From positions 1-43,641 of the forward strand of contig JBBSCO010000022.1 of NCBI GenBank assembly GCA_038250235.1: 43,641 nucleotides of DNA. Direction: 5' to 3'. Below, piece after piece: positions 17,030 through 26,199 of the stretch (positions are counted from its first letter, which is position 1; each line of letters opens with the position of its first letter). Both the position numbers and the translations under genes were made by a program. The stretch comes from JAAUTS01 sp038250235 (GTDB lineage: Bacteria > Verrucomicrobiota > Verrucomicrobiia > Methylacidiphilales > JAAUTS01). Under the pieces are notes generated by a model. It ran no database searches, was not told where the DNA came from, and was given only the letters and a program-made list of their open reading frames with translations.

Positions 17030-18688
17030 ATGCTGCGCAGCTTACGCATCAAAAATTTGGCACTGATCGAAGATCTGACTTGGGAGTTGGACGAAGGTTT
17101 AAATATCCTTTCCGGGGAAACCGGTGCGGGTAAATCCATCCTCATCGACGCCTTCAATCTTTTACTGGGCGGACGTGCGGAACAATCCCTGATCCGGGAC
17201 GGTGCTGTAGAATGCGTGGTTGAGGGCCTGTTGTCCGTCGGCAAGGAGATGGACTCCATTCTGGAGGAAGCAGGGCTTGAACGCTGCCAGGATGGAGAAC
17301 TGCTCCTGAAGCGGGCCTTTAATACCCAGAAGCAAAACCGTCAGTTCATCAACGGCAGTCCTGCCACCCTGCAGGTTTTAAAGAAGCTGGGCGACGTCCT
17401 GGTGGACATGCACGGTCCCCACGACCACCAGTCCCTTTTGTCGACCGACAATCAACTTGATTCTCTCGATGCCTGCGCTGATCTGGAACAGGACTTGAAC
17501 CGGTATCAGTCCCATCACAAGGATGTGCTGAAACTGGAAACCGAGATCCAGGAATTGGAATCCCTCGACAGCCGGAATTTACAGGAAGAACTCGATTTCC
17601 TTGACCATCAGATCCGCGAAATCGAAGCAGCCAAACTTAATCCGGTAGAGGAAACCGTGGTACTGCAGAATTACAAGATTGCCTCCAATGCCCAGCGCCT
17701 GACGGAAATGGGCAATGTGGTGAACGGCTTGCTTTCGGAATCGGAAGAAAGCGTCCTCAATCTTCTGGCTCGTGTCCAGCGCCAGTATCGGGAGTGGCAA
17801 CAGATTGACGTCTCGATGGAGGATCTTTCCTCCCAGAACGAAACTGTAATCACGCAACTTCAGGACATGGCCCGTGAAGTGCAGGATCGGGTGGAGCGAA
17901 TTGATCTGGATTCTGTCCAACTGTCTGTTCTGGAAGAGCGCCTCAACCTGATCCAGCACCTCAAGAAAAAATACGGCTCCACGCTGGAAGCAGTGTTGGC
18001 CAAGGGCGGCGAGTTGAAGCTGCGTCGCGAATCCCTGACTGGGCGCGAGGAGTCGTTAGTCAAACTCAAAGCCCAGTTGACAAAAACATTACAGGAGCGG
18101 CAAAAAACAGGTGACATCCTGAGTGCGGCCCGCAAAAAAGCGGCACCCCAGCTTGGTAAGGACGTATCCCAGCAGTTGAGGGAACTGGGCTTCAAACAAT
18201 CCGAATTCAATGTTCAGTTGGAAACCTTGGAGCAGGCCGGATCCCGTGGTTTTAACAAAGTGGAATTTCAGTTTGCCCCGAATCCCGGGGAGTCGGCCCG
18301 CGCGCTGAGGGCGATTGCCTCCAGTGGTGAAATGGCACGTGTCATGTTGGCGCTGAAATCCGTATTGGCGGAGAAGGATAAGATTCCGGTTTTGATTTTT
18401 GACGAAGTGGACGCGAATGTCGGAGGGGAAACTGCCCTGGCTGTGGGTAAGAGGCTGCGGAAATTGGCGAAGAAGCATCAGGTGCTTTGCATCACCCATT
18501 TACCGCAGGTGGCGGCGGCGGGCCACGTGCATTTCCGGGTGGAGAAAAAAGTGGTGAAAGGCAGAACCCTGACCCAACTGGCAAATCTCGACCCGGAGGA
18601 GCGGGTTAAAGAACTGGCCCGGATGCTGGGCGATTCCGGAAGCACGGCCCGTGAATTGGCGTCTTCGTTGTTGAGCCAGTTCAAGTAA
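17030..18688 (+). CDS. recN: DNA repair ATPase RecN
   Basis: A 552-residue SMC-like protein. The N-terminus MLRSLRIKNLALIEDLTWEL and Walker A GETGAGKS (29-36) are typical of RecN. A long coiled-coil region spans roughly 150-370. The ABC signature is ASSGEMARVMLALK and Walker B is PVLIFDEVDANVGG, followed by the D-loop and a HLPQVAAAGHVHFRVEK segment. RecN bridges DNA ends in double-strand-break repair. The gene is divergent from the metallo-hydrolase (107 bp between starts). It is complete. A 7-bp inverted repeat at 18697-18712 lies just after it, with no T-tract. Confidence 0.95.
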   Translation: MLRSLRIKNLALIEDLTWELDEGLNILSGETGAGKSILIDAFNLLLGGRAEQSLIRDGAVECVVEGLLSVGKEMDSILEEAGLERCQDGELLLKRAFNTQKQNRQFINGSPATLQVLKKLGDVLVDMHGPHDHQSLLSTDNQLDSLDACADLEQDLNRYQSHHKDVLKLETEIQELESLDSRNLQEELDFLDHQIREIEAAKLNPVEETVVLQNYKIASNAQRLTEMGNVVNGLLSESEESVLNLLARVQRQYREWQQIDVSMEDLSSQNETVITQLQDMAREVQDRVERIDLDSVQLSVLEERLNLIQHLKKKYGSTLEAVLAKGGELKLRRESLTGREESLVKLKAQLTKTLQERQKTGDILSAARKKAAPQLGKDVSQQLRELGFKQSEFNVQLETLEQAGSRGFNKVEFQFAPNPGESARALRAIASSGEMARVMLALKSVLAEKDKIPVLIFDEVDANVGGETALAVGKRLRKLAKKHQVLCITHLPQVAAAGHVHFRVEKKVVKGRTLTQLANLDPEERVKELARMLGDSGSTARELASSLLSQFK

Positions 18689-18804
18689 AGCACGGAAGCG
18701 GTTTCAACCGCTGGTAGATCCCACAGACTTACCAGGTGTAGGAGTAGGACTTGTCTGGAGGCCGCGACTGCGAAAGCGGACGAGAATGCCCGTTTTTCTT
18801 TCGA

Positions 18805-19206
18805 TCAAAGAATGCCCAGGTTCTGGGCCTTTTCGTCGTGTTTGGCTGTTTCTTCGGCGCGCTGTTTGGCACTTTTGGTCTGCCAAGTGTCCCATGACTT
18901 TCCAAAGGCGGTGTCGGCACCGCTAAAAAAAACCGAGGCCACCTGATCGTAGCTGGCGGTGGTGGGAACGGATTCCCGGGGGCCGCCTTCTTTGATGAAA
19001 AGCTGGATCACTCGGCTGAGATGATCAAAATTATAGACAAAACCTTCCTGGGAACCGCCATCTTTGAAACGGAGGGTCACATCGCCACGGTAGTCAAAGG
19101 CCAGACGGATAGCTTCTTTGAGCTCATCCTGACTGTTAGGGATGATTTCTTTTCCCTCGTAGTCGCTGCGTCCGATGGTGGTGTGGGATTTGTCTTGCTG
19201 GGGCAT
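18805..19206 (-). CDS. Conserved hypothetical protein downstream of hpnH
   Basis: A 133-residue soluble protein, no signal peptide or membrane segment. It is not a recognised family. Residues about 40-75 (DVTLRFKDGGSQEGFVYNFD, then VIQLFIKEG) have an alternating pattern of two short beta-hairpins that would fit a small SH3/Sm-like barrel. The C-terminal 40 residues are charged and helical, rich in Lys, Glu and Ala. It follows hpnH by 48 bp on the same strand and is probably co-transcribed with it, which suggests a link to hopanoid metabolism or simply shared transcription. The ATG at 19206 is the first plausible start. Confidence 0.6.
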   Translation of the reverse strand: MPQQDKSHTTIGRSDYEGKEIIPNSQDELKEAIRLAFDYRGDVTLRFKDGGSQEGFVYNFDHLSRVIQLFIKEGGPRESVPTTASYDQVASVFFSGADTAFGKSWDTWQTKSAKQRAEETAKHDEKAQNLGIL

Positions 19207-19254
19207 GGCTGGGCAAAGGGTAAGGGTTATAGATGAAGTAGTCAGTCAGTCGGC

Positions 19255-20271
19255 TCAGATGCCGTAGGCAATGGTGCCTTTGACGGTGCGGATGAACCCG
19301 CTCAGGGAACCAAAGGTATCGTCAACGGAAGTGGCTTCATAACCGCAGTGGACCATACAGTCTTTGCAACGGACTTCTTCGCTCTTGTGTCCGTACTTGG
19401 ACCATTCAGTGGTTTCGATCAATTCTTTGAACGTGGAAACGTAGCCGTCCTGGAGAAGGTAGCAGGGTTTCTGCCAACCGAAGATGTTGTAGGTCGGATT
19501 GCCCCAGGGAGTGCACTCGTAATCCACGTTGCCTTGGAGGAATTCGAGGAAGTTGGGCGAAAGATTGAATTTCCAGTTCTTTTTACGGTTTTGGAGAATT
19601 TTGCCAAAGAGTTTGGTGGTGGCTTCGCGACCGAGGAAGCTATCCTGGTCGGGAGCTTTTTGATAGCTGTAGCCGGGGGAGAGCATCATGCCTTCCACGC
19701 CCAGATCCATCATATCGTCGAAGAATTTACGAACGTTTTCCGGTTTGGCATGGGCGAAAAGGGTGGTGTTGGTGGTAACCCGGAAGCCTCGTTTGACGGC
19801 TTCTTTGATGCCCTCAACCGCAGTGTCATAGGTGCCGTCACGACAGACGGCGACATCGTGATCTTCCTTCAGGCCGTCCATGTGGATGCTGAAGCTGAGA
19901 AATTTGCTGGGTTTAAAGAGATCAATCTTCTTTTTCAAAAGAAGAGCATTAGTGCAAAGGTAGATATACTTCTTGCGGGCCACAAGTCCTTCCACAATTT
20001 CGCCAATTTCAGGGTGGATGAGGGGCTCTCCGCCGGGAATGCTGACCATCGGGGCACCGCATTCCTCCACGGCGTCAAAGATTTGCTGGGGGGAAAGACG
20101 TTTGTTGAGAATGTGTTCGGGATACTGGATTTTACCGCAGCCGGCGCAGGCGAGGTTGCAGCGGAAGAGGGGCTCTAGCATCAGAACCAGAGGGTAATGC
20201 TTGTTTCCCCGAAGTTTCTGGGAAATGACATAGCTGGCTACCGTGTAGGCTTGGGAAATAGGAACAGGCAT
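19255..20271 (-). CDS. hpnH: HpnH, adenosyl-hopene synthase (radical SAM)
   Basis: A 338-residue radical SAM protein. The cluster-binding motif is CNLACAGC (Cys38, Cys42, Cys45), followed by SIPGGEPLIHPEI, a SAM-binding GGE motif. The N-terminus MPVPISQAYTVASYVISQKL and the C-terminal cysteines in RCKDCMVHCGYEA match HpnH, which adds an adenosyl group to diploptene as the first step in extended C35 hopanoid synthesis. The organism therefore probably makes bacteriohopanepolyols, although no squalene-hopene cyclase or other hpn genes lie in this window. It stands between ppk1 (123 bp upstream) and the 133-residue protein. Complete. Confidence 0.9.
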   Translation of the reverse strand: MPVPISQAYTVASYVISQKLRGNKHYPLVLMLEPLFRCNLACAGCGKIQYPEHILNKRLSPQQIFDAVEECGAPMVSIPGGEPLIHPEIGEIVEGLVARKKYIYLCTNALLLKKKIDLFKPSKFLSFSIHMDGLKEDHDVAVCRDGTYDTAVEGIKEAVKRGFRVTTNTTLFAHAKPENVRKFFDDMMDLGVEGMMLSPGYSYQKAPDQDSFLGREATTKLFGKILQNRKKNWKFNLSPNFLEFLQGNVDYECTPWGNPTYNIFGWQKPCYLLQDGYVSTFKELIETTEWSKYGHKSEEVRCKDCMVHCGYEATSVDDTFGSLSGFIRTVKGTIAYGI

Positions 20272-20394
20272 AATTTAATTCGAAAGAATAACGTGAAAGG
20301 GTGGCTTGTCAATGAACCGATGCTTTACGTCATTAACTCATACTTTGCAATAACCTGAATAAGAGGGACTTATATGTGATAGCGCCACTTTGAT

Positions 20395-22548
20395 CTATAA
20401 GTCTTCCGGAGCCTGGCTGAGGTTTGTTAATTCGACATCTTTGTGGCGGGCAGATGCAGCTTGGGCCGCACTTTGGCTCTCACGTTCGGCTCTGGCCATA
20501 AAGTGGGCCTGAGAGCGGAAAGGCGATTCCCCTTCCGCGAGGCGCCGTCGCTCATATCTGCCATCGGGCAGGAGGCGGCGGGCTTTGACATTGTCTTTGC
20601 GGTAGCAGGCGATGACGTTGTCGAGAAGGTGTTGTTTAAGTTTGGGATCTTCCACGGGGAAGGTGACTTCCACCCGCCGTTTGAGATTTCGGGGCATCCA
20701 ATCGGCACTCCCCAGGTAAATTTCTGGCTGGCCGTCGTTATCGAACTGGAAAATCCGGCTATGTTCCAGGAACTGATCCACGATGCTAACGACTTCGATG
20801 TTGTCGCTTAGTCCAGGAATTCCGGGGCGCAGGCAGCAGGTGCCCCGGACAAGGAGGAAGATGTTTACTCCTGCGGAGGAAGCGGCGTAAAGAGACTGGA
20901 TGATCTCCATGTCCACGAGCGCATTCATCTTGGCGAAAATTCCGGCAGGTTTTCCGACACGGGCGTTCCCTGCTTCACGTGCGATCATCTGCAGGAACTT
21001 TTCGGTCATGTCGAAAGGGGCGACGAGTAACTTTTTCGAGCCATGGTAATCGGACATTCCAGTCAGGGCATTGAAGAGGGTGGCAATTTCATCCGTAATG
21101 GACTGCCTGGTCGTGAAGAGGCCGAAATCCGTGTAGAACCTGGCGGTGCTGGGATGGTAGTTTCCCGTTCCCAGATGAACGTAATGACGGATGCGATCTT
21201 TGTCGCGGCGGACGATGAACATGACTTTGCAGTGGGTTTTCAGCCCAACCAGGCCATAGACCACATGGATGCCGGCATCTTCCATGCGACGGGCCCAGGC
21301 GATGTTGTTGGCCTCATCAAAACGGGCTTTTAACTCCACCAGGACGGTGACCTGTTTACCCGCTCCGGCGGCTGCGATGAGTCCTTTGACGATGGGGGAG
21401 TCTCCGCTGGTCCGGTATAGGGTCATTTTAATAGCCAGGACACGTGGATCCAGCGCGGCAGTTTCCAAGAATTCAATCACGCTGCTGAAGTTTTCATAGG
21501 GATGGTGCAGCAGGATGTCCTGATTGCGCATGAGCTCGAAGGTACTGGATTCGCCTTGGAACAGGGGAACAGTTACGGGGCTGAAAGGCTTGTGCCGGAG
21601 CGTTGACAGGGTATCCAATTCAGTCAGCGCAAGCAGCCGGAGGAGATTCAGGGGTTCGTCCACAAGATAAACGTCCTGGCGGCTGAGTTTGAACTTCTCC
21701 AGCAGGAATTGGATCACGGTCGCGGGGGTGCGGCTTTCGATCTCCAGGCGCACAGCATTGCCTCGGTTGCGTTTGCGGAGTTCTTCCTCAATGGTGCGGA
21801 GAAGGTTGAGTGCTTCTTCGTCGTCAATGTACAGGTCGCTGTTGCGGGTTACTCGGAAAGCGTAGGTGCCGGTGACTTTGACCGAGGGAAAGAGCAGATG
21901 AGTGTAGGATTCTATCAACTGGCTAAGAAAAACGAAGTCGTGTACTTTGTCCGGGCGGTCCGGCAGCTCGATCAGGCGGTTAAGAACGCGGGGAACCTGA
22001 ACGATGGTGTAGCGGTGCTCTCCCGGGGCGTCGGTTCTTTCCAGGGCCACGATGACGTTGAGACTTTTGTTGAGAAGCTGGGGGAAGGGGTGGCTGGGAT
22101 CGATGGCGAGAGGTGTCAGGACGGGATAGACTTCATTAAGAAAATAGTCTTCGGTCCATTTTTGTTCGCTGGGAGGGAGGTCATCGATCCGGTTGAAACG
22201 GATATTGTTAAGACTGAGGGCAGGGACAAGCTGCTCACGCCAAAGCGTATACTGATCCTCAACCATTCTGCTGACCCGTTCATGGATGGCCTTGAATGTT
22301 TCCTGTGCGCTCAAGCCATCGGGTCCGGGATCGCTGGTTTTGTTTTCGATCTGCTGTTTGATGCCGGCGACGCGGATTTCAAAAAATTCGTCCAGATTGG
22401 AGCAGGTGATGCAAAGGAATTTGACCCTTTCCAAAAGGGGTGTGGTGGGATCCTGGGCCTCTTCCAAAACACGCTGGTTGAACTCCAGCCAGCTTAACTC
22501 GCGGTTGAAATACTGTCCGGGAATGATGTTGTCTTGAATGGAGGTCAT
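20395..22548 (-). CDS. ppk1: Polyphosphate kinase 1
   Basis: A 717-residue kinase when started at the ATG at 22548 (MTSIQDNIIPGQYFNRELSW). An upstream in-frame start at 22611 would add 21 residues and overlap the neighbouring gene, so I reject it. The N-terminal ELSWLEFNQRVLEEA and SNLDEFFEIRVAGIK blocks are diagnostic. The autophosphorylated histidine is His439 in GLVGLKTHCKVMFIV. The enzyme polymerises the gamma-phosphate of ATP to polyphosphate at the membrane. It lies 19 bp after the Memo-like gene, so the two are probably one transcript. Length is normal; the last 40 residues are a charged tail. Confidence 0.95.
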   Translation of the reverse strand: MTSIQDNIIPGQYFNRELSWLEFNQRVLEEAQDPTTPLLERVKFLCITCSNLDEFFEIRVAGIKQQIENKTSDPGPDGLSAQETFKAIHERVSRMVEDQYTLWREQLVPALSLNNIRFNRIDDLPPSEQKWTEDYFLNEVYPVLTPLAIDPSHPFPQLLNKSLNVIVALERTDAPGEHRYTIVQVPRVLNRLIELPDRPDKVHDFVFLSQLIESYTHLLFPSVKVTGTYAFRVTRNSDLYIDDEEALNLLRTIEEELRKRNRGNAVRLEIESRTPATVIQFLLEKFKLSRQDVYLVDEPLNLLRLLALTELDTLSTLRHKPFSPVTVPLFQGESSTFELMRNQDILLHHPYENFSSVIEFLETAALDPRVLAIKMTLYRTSGDSPIVKGLIAAAGAGKQVTVLVELKARFDEANNIAWARRMEDAGIHVVYGLVGLKTHCKVMFIVRRDKDRIRHYVHLGTGNYHPSTARFYTDFGLFTTRQSITDEIATLFNALTGMSDYHGSKKLLVAPFDMTEKFLQMIAREAGNARVGKPAGIFAKMNALVDMEIIQSLYAASSAGVNIFLLVRGTCCLRPGIPGLSDNIEVVSIVDQFLEHSRIFQFDNDGQPEIYLGSADWMPRNLKRRVEVTFPVEDPKLKQHLLDNVIACYRKDNVKARRLLPDGRYERRRLAEGESPFRSQAHFMARAERESQSAAQAASARHKDVELTNLSQAPEDL

Positions 22549-22567
22549 GGGAAATATCAGAGTTTGG

Positions 22568-23497
22568 CTATTGTGTCCCGCTGGGTGCGATCTTGTCAAA
22601 CCAACCGCCACTGAATGTCACAAAGGATTGGTCGGAGGATTCATACCACAAATCTTGTGTTGTCAGATTAGCTTTCAGTCCAAAATGTTGTAACAAAAGA
22701 CTCAACACGCCGATGCCATCAAAAAAGAAGGCGTTCCGGATTTCGGAGGCATGGCGAAAAAAGTTCTCCTTGTCCCGTGAACTGCAGCAGGCCCAGAGTT
22801 TTTTTTCCCATTTCTTAACGATCTTTTGCGCGCGCAGATTCCCGTCGAAGTCATGATCAAAGCGGGGGCCCACATGGCAGCCGTCAATGCTGGCTATAGT
22901 GACGGTCTTTTTTTGGTACAGATGTTTTTTTAGGGCATGACCGAAATGATAAAATTCAGATTCCGATCCGGGAAGATGGCCTGTCTTAAGGGATTCATGC
23001 AGACCTCCCATCAGAACCGGTAGAACTTGGAAATTTTTTCCTGGAAAATAGAGATCGCGAACCGCCTGCAACCAGATGATTACAAATTCCAGGGAATGCT
23101 CAGCGGTAAAGGTCGTAGGCGAAAGGCTGAGGGGGAAAGGACAATCCCCTTGAAGCGAGCGCAGAAGTGTTTCGTCCGTTTCCACAGCACCCAAAGGTGT
23201 ATTGAACCTGAAGGAACACGCACTGAACTCGTGGGGGCAGCGGTGGCCGACACCCAGGATGACAAAGAGTTCCGGAAATGTCCGGCGTTCTGCCAGCATG
23301 CGATACACTTCGGCGTAGATATTGAGGTTCACACGGAAATCGATGTGAGGCACGATGTAAGCCGGGGCCTTTGAGGCTTTCCTGCCCGCTTTGGGCGCGG
23401 ATTGCAGGGCAGCTTGAAAGTTTTGAAGAATGTCCTTTGCACTGGACGGATAACATTTGCCGGCGAAGGCAGCTTGGATGTTGCGAGTGGTCGGCAT
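22568..23497 (-). CDS. AmmeMemoRadiSam system protein B (Memo-like)
   Basis: A 309-residue protein starting at MPTTRNIQAAFAGKCYPS; the 34 residues upstream of this ATG (to 23599) are not family-like. It shows the family blocks AGKCYP near the start, YIVPHIDFRVN (with a metal-binding His), FVILGVGH, TFTAEHSLEFVI, and SIDGCHVGPRF. Memo proteins share the fold of non-haem iron dioxygenases; in bacteria they occur with an AMMECR1-like and a radical SAM protein (AmmeMemoRadiSam system, exact role unknown). Neither partner is adjacent here; hpnH is a radical SAM gene two genes on, but of a different family. It ends 19 bp before ppk1. Confidence 0.8.
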   Translation of the reverse strand: MPTTRNIQAAFAGKCYPSSAKDILQNFQAALQSAPKAGRKASKAPAYIVPHIDFRVNLNIYAEVYRMLAERRTFPELFVILGVGHRCPHEFSACSFRFNTPLGAVETDETLLRSLQGDCPFPLSLSPTTFTAEHSLEFVIIWLQAVRDLYFPGKNFQVLPVLMGGLHESLKTGHLPGSESEFYHFGHALKKHLYQKKTVTIASIDGCHVGPRFDHDFDGNLRAQKIVKKWEKKLWACCSSRDKENFFRHASEIRNAFFFDGIGVLSLLLQHFGLKANLTTQDLWYESSDQSFVTFSGGWFDKIAPSGTQ

Positions 23498-23673
23498 GAA
23501 AGATTGGTGCAGTATGCAGAGAGGAAGAACGAATGAAATACCACATCTGCTGACCGATACTTCTTTTACCGTTCGCCCTGAGCGCAGAGAGGGACACATT
23601 TCCTAGCGGGACACTAGAAATCCCGAGGTGGCTTGGCAGGCCCGGCTAGAGGAGTTGGGGAAAATGCTGAATA

Positions 23674-23913
23674 TTAGTTGAAATTCGATTTATTTTCGTT
23701 CAGGTGATAGAGGTAAATTTCCTCTACTTTTTTTCTAGCCCAGGGAGTGCGGCGTAGAAACTGGAGACTGGATTTGATGCTGGGGTTGTTCTGGAAGCAG
23801 CGGATATTGACCGCCTGTCCCATTTCATCCCAGCCTATCCAGGAGACCAGGTCGGTAAGAATTTTTTCCAGGGTGATGCCGTGCAGAGGATCTCTGGGAG
23901 CCGGTGAAGTCAT
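23674..23913 (-). CDS. VF530 family small DNA-binding protein (DUF2132)
   Basis: A 79-residue protein. The segment DPLHGITLEKILTDLVSWIGW, then INIRCF-type VNIRCFQNNPSIKSSLQFLR and TPWARKKVEEIYL, matches the small VF530/DUF2132 family nearly end to end. A structure of a family member has a DNA-binding-like fold, but the cellular role is not settled. It sits 11 bases downstream of the permease pseudogene on the same strand and 177 bases upstream of the Memo-like gene. The length is that of the family, so it is complete. Confidence 0.85.
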   Translation of the reverse strand: MTSPAPRDPLHGITLEKILTDLVSWIGWDEMGQAVNIRCFQNNPSIKSSLQFLRRTPWARKKVEEIYLYHLNENKSNFN

Positions 23914-23923
23914 CGGATGCGCA

Positions 23924-24330
23924 TCAGCCTTTCACCGCGCCTGCACTCAGGCCTTTGACAAAGAGTTTCATGGCGAAAAGGAACATCAGGATCAGTGGGA
24001 TGTTGGCAACAAGGAAGGCTGCCATGATTTTACCCTATTGCTTGATGTATTCACCGTCGAGATAAATCAGCCCAACGCCGAGGGTAAAGAGTTCCTTGTC
24101 AGGCATGAGGGGGAGAAGCATGAGGAAGTCGTTTTATTGCCCGATAAAAAAAGGATGAAGAGCGTTCCGATGATGGAGCCGCTCATTAGGATGACAATAG
24201 TAACGATTTGCTGGAAACGGGAGGCGACGTCTTCCCGTGCCAAGGAGATAAAGCCCTGTGGCATATGTTGGCCCATCTGGCGGCTGAGGCTGAGACCTGA
24301 AAGAATGGGATGCCCTTTTTACTCTACAGG
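23924..24330 (-). pseudogene. C-terminal remnant of a carbohydrate ABC transporter permease (MalG/UgpE type)
   Basis: Read on the minus strand, the DNA gives SRQMGQHMPQGFISLAREDVASRFQQI, then SGSIIGTLFIL, then after a shift of frame at a T-run (about 24150) NDFLMLLPLMPDKELFTLGVGLIYLDGEYIKQ, a stop, and GKIMAAFLVANIPLILMFLF to a terminal GLSAGAVKG. This is the conserved second half of MalG-type inner-membrane permeases, including the EAA loop (A-R-E-D for the usual A-R-I-D-G). Two in-frame stops (before NDFL and after IKQ) stand where family members normally have tryptophan, consistent with TGG to TAG or TAA changes. There is no N-terminal half and no partner genes. The gene is dead. Confidence 0.75.
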
Positions 24331-24412
24331 TATCAAGTATACGTTGGAGCTAATCCCTATCCTGGCCAGAGATCGTGGAGAACTACGTGTATGCGCTTTT
24401 TTTGCATGTGGT

Positions 24413-26182
24413 TTAAGGGTTGCTTTTCATTTCAACCCTATTGCCTGTGATCTGGTGGATATGGGCCTGTAATTTATCGGGATTTTCTGAATGCCGCATT
24501 GCCTGCCTCCAAGTCAAGAGGGCCTCCTGGGTTTCTCCCAGTTGATAGTGCGCGTGACCCAGATGTTCAAGTATTTCCGGATTGTCAGGAATCTTGGCCA
24601 GTGCCTTGAGAAAAAGAGTTTTGGCCTGTTCATAGCGACCCTGGCGGTGATAAACCCAGCCAAGGCTGTCCTGGTAACCGGGATTATCCGGGCTGAGGGC
24701 CAGGGCTGTGGAAATTAGTTTTTCCGCCTCCTTCAAGTTCCTGTTCTCTTCGGCGAACATGTAACCGAGATAGTTGAGTGCCTGGTGATGACGGGGATCC
24801 AGATCGATGGATTTCCGCAGCATTTTTTCCGCTTCGGCAAACCGTCCGGCTTCCTCATAGGTGGCACCATAACGAAAGTAAAAAAAAGTGTTCAGTATTT
24901 TTTCGTCACCCCGTGCCAGCTTTTCTATATTGGTGAGGAGCGTAAGAGCCTCATCAAAACGTTTCAAGGAATGGAGAGTGATGGACTTCAGAAGAAGAAT
25001 TGGGGTCATGGAGGGGAAATTCTTTTCGGCTGCTTCCATGGTGGTCAGCGCAGCTTCCGGTTTTTTCAACATCATCTGGGCCTGGGCAAGCCGGATATAG
25101 TCTTCGGCATTGGGATCATGGATACTGATGTAACGCTCGTAATAGGCGCAGGCTTCCTGCCACTTGCCCGCGCGCTCGTATAACTCCCCGATAGAGGTAT
25201 AGAGGTTTTTACGCTCGGGAAATTCCTCCAGAAGGTCTTCCAGCACAACAATGGCCTCACTTTCCCGTCCGCAGGACATGTAGCTTAGGGCCAACCGTTC
25301 CCGCAGTCCGGATATTTTTCTGTTCCGCGCGTAGGCGGACTCGTAATGCTGCAGGGCCTGCGGATAGTTACCCGCGTCAAAATGTACCTGGCCGAGCTGA
25401 AACGCATATTCCGGGTTGGAAGGCTCCGCCTGAAGGGCCTTTTCGTAGAAGGGCAACACCTGGAGGCTGATACTGGAGGGGGGAGTGTTGGATTCCATTA
25501 GGATGCGGGTCCAGGTCTCGGCCATTCGAATATAAAAGGCGGCTTCATTGCTCGGTGTTTCTCTGGCCTGATTTAGTAGCTCCCTCAGCTTGGCTGGATT
25601 TTTTTTAATATCAGCCCCCTGGGCCAGGATTCGGTAATTGCTGATCAGGGTAGGATCCTGCTTCAGGGCGGTACGTGCATGTTGCAGAGCGAGGCTGTAT
25701 TTTGCGGGATCTTTGGGATCGAAAAGACAGAACGCCAGAAGGGAATGGAGACGGGACGCTCCCGGTTGTAGCCTGACTTGGCGGGTCAGCAGGTCGATGG
25801 CTTCCTCTTTCCTGTCCAGCCGCAGCAGGGTGAGGGCAATCTGGGCGATGATTGGCGAGTAGGAGGGATCGGCTTCCGCCGCTTCGAAGTAATGAACAAG
25901 TGCTTCTTGGAATTTACCCGATTGGCTCAGACGCTGCCCCTCGGCAAAGGCCGTGGCGGAGAGGGCACGAAGCTTTCGGTCCACGCCGGATGCGGATGGC
26001 ATCGGGGTTTTCTCGAAATCCTGAAGGAGTTCCTCCTCTGAGGAAATGACAGGGTTATTCAGGGGCTTCGCGGTGTCGGCTGCGTGAGCCGGCACCGATG
26101 AAGCAGTGTATCCGAGCGTTATCGCAAGGCAAATCAGACCTGCCACGTTGTGCGGGAATGCAAATGTCCTTCGGGTCAACAC
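24413..26182 (-). CDS. Exported TPR-repeat protein
   Basis: A 589-residue protein with an N-terminal signal peptide (about 1-34, ending AHA) followed by about a dozen tetratricopeptide repeats from residue about 75 to 575. Clear repeats include KFQEALVHYFEAAEADPS, NYPQALQHYESAYARN, and RYEQAKTLFLKALAKIPDNPE. TPR arrays mediate protein contacts; no enzymatic domain is seen. The start is GTG at 26182. It follows the small COX24-type gene by 17 bases on the same strand, so they may be co-transcribed. The protein is probably periplasmic or outer-membrane attached. The closest functional analogies are assembly or secretion scaffolds, but nothing specific can be assigned. Confidence 0.75.
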   Translation of the reverse strand: MLTRRTFAFPHNVAGLICLAITLGYTASSVPAHAADTAKPLNNPVISSEEELLQDFEKTPMPSASGVDRKLRALSATAFAEGQRLSQSGKFQEALVHYFEAAEADPSYSPIIAQIALTLLRLDRKEEAIDLLTRQVRLQPGASRLHSLLAFCLFDPKDPAKYSLALQHARTALKQDPTLISNYRILAQGADIKKNPAKLRELLNQARETPSNEAAFYIRMAETWTRILMESNTPPSSISLQVLPFYEKALQAEPSNPEYAFQLGQVHFDAGNYPQALQHYESAYARNRKISGLRERLALSYMSCGRESEAIVVLEDLLEEFPERKNLYTSIGELYERAGKWQEACAYYERYISIHDPNAEDYIRLAQAQMMLKKPEAALTTMEAAEKNFPSMTPILLLKSITLHSLKRFDEALTLLTNIEKLARGDEKILNTFFYFRYGATYEEAGRFAEAEKMLRKSIDLDPRHHQALNYLGYMFAEENRNLKEAEKLISTALALSPDNPGYQDSLGWVYHRQGRYEQAKTLFLKALAKIPDNPEILEHLGHAHYQLGETQEALLTWRQAMRHSENPDKLQAHIHQITGNRVEMKSNP

Positions 26183-26199
26183 CCGGATACTCTAGTGCC

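Noticed and set aside
18697..18712. AGCGGTT/AACCGCT inverted repeat after recN as terminator
   Set aside because: The loop is only 2 bases and no T-tract follows; kept as a note only.
19348..20178. 276-codon plus-strand frame antisense to hpnH
   Set aside because: hpnH on the minus strand carries the radical SAM cysteine motif and conserved blocks; the opposite frame has none.
21709..22497. 262-codon plus-strand frame antisense to ppk1
   Set aside because: Shadow of a highly conserved gene; no homology-like pattern.
23497..23599. Extending the Memo-like protein N-terminally by 34 residues
   Set aside because: The extension is Ser/Arg/Cys-rich and unlike the family; the ATG at 23497 matches the family start.
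23924..24330. TAG/TAA recoded as tryptophan in this organism
   Set aside because: Other genes in the window end normally at TAA and TAG, and a frameshift is also present in this fragment, so pseudogene decay is the simpler reading.
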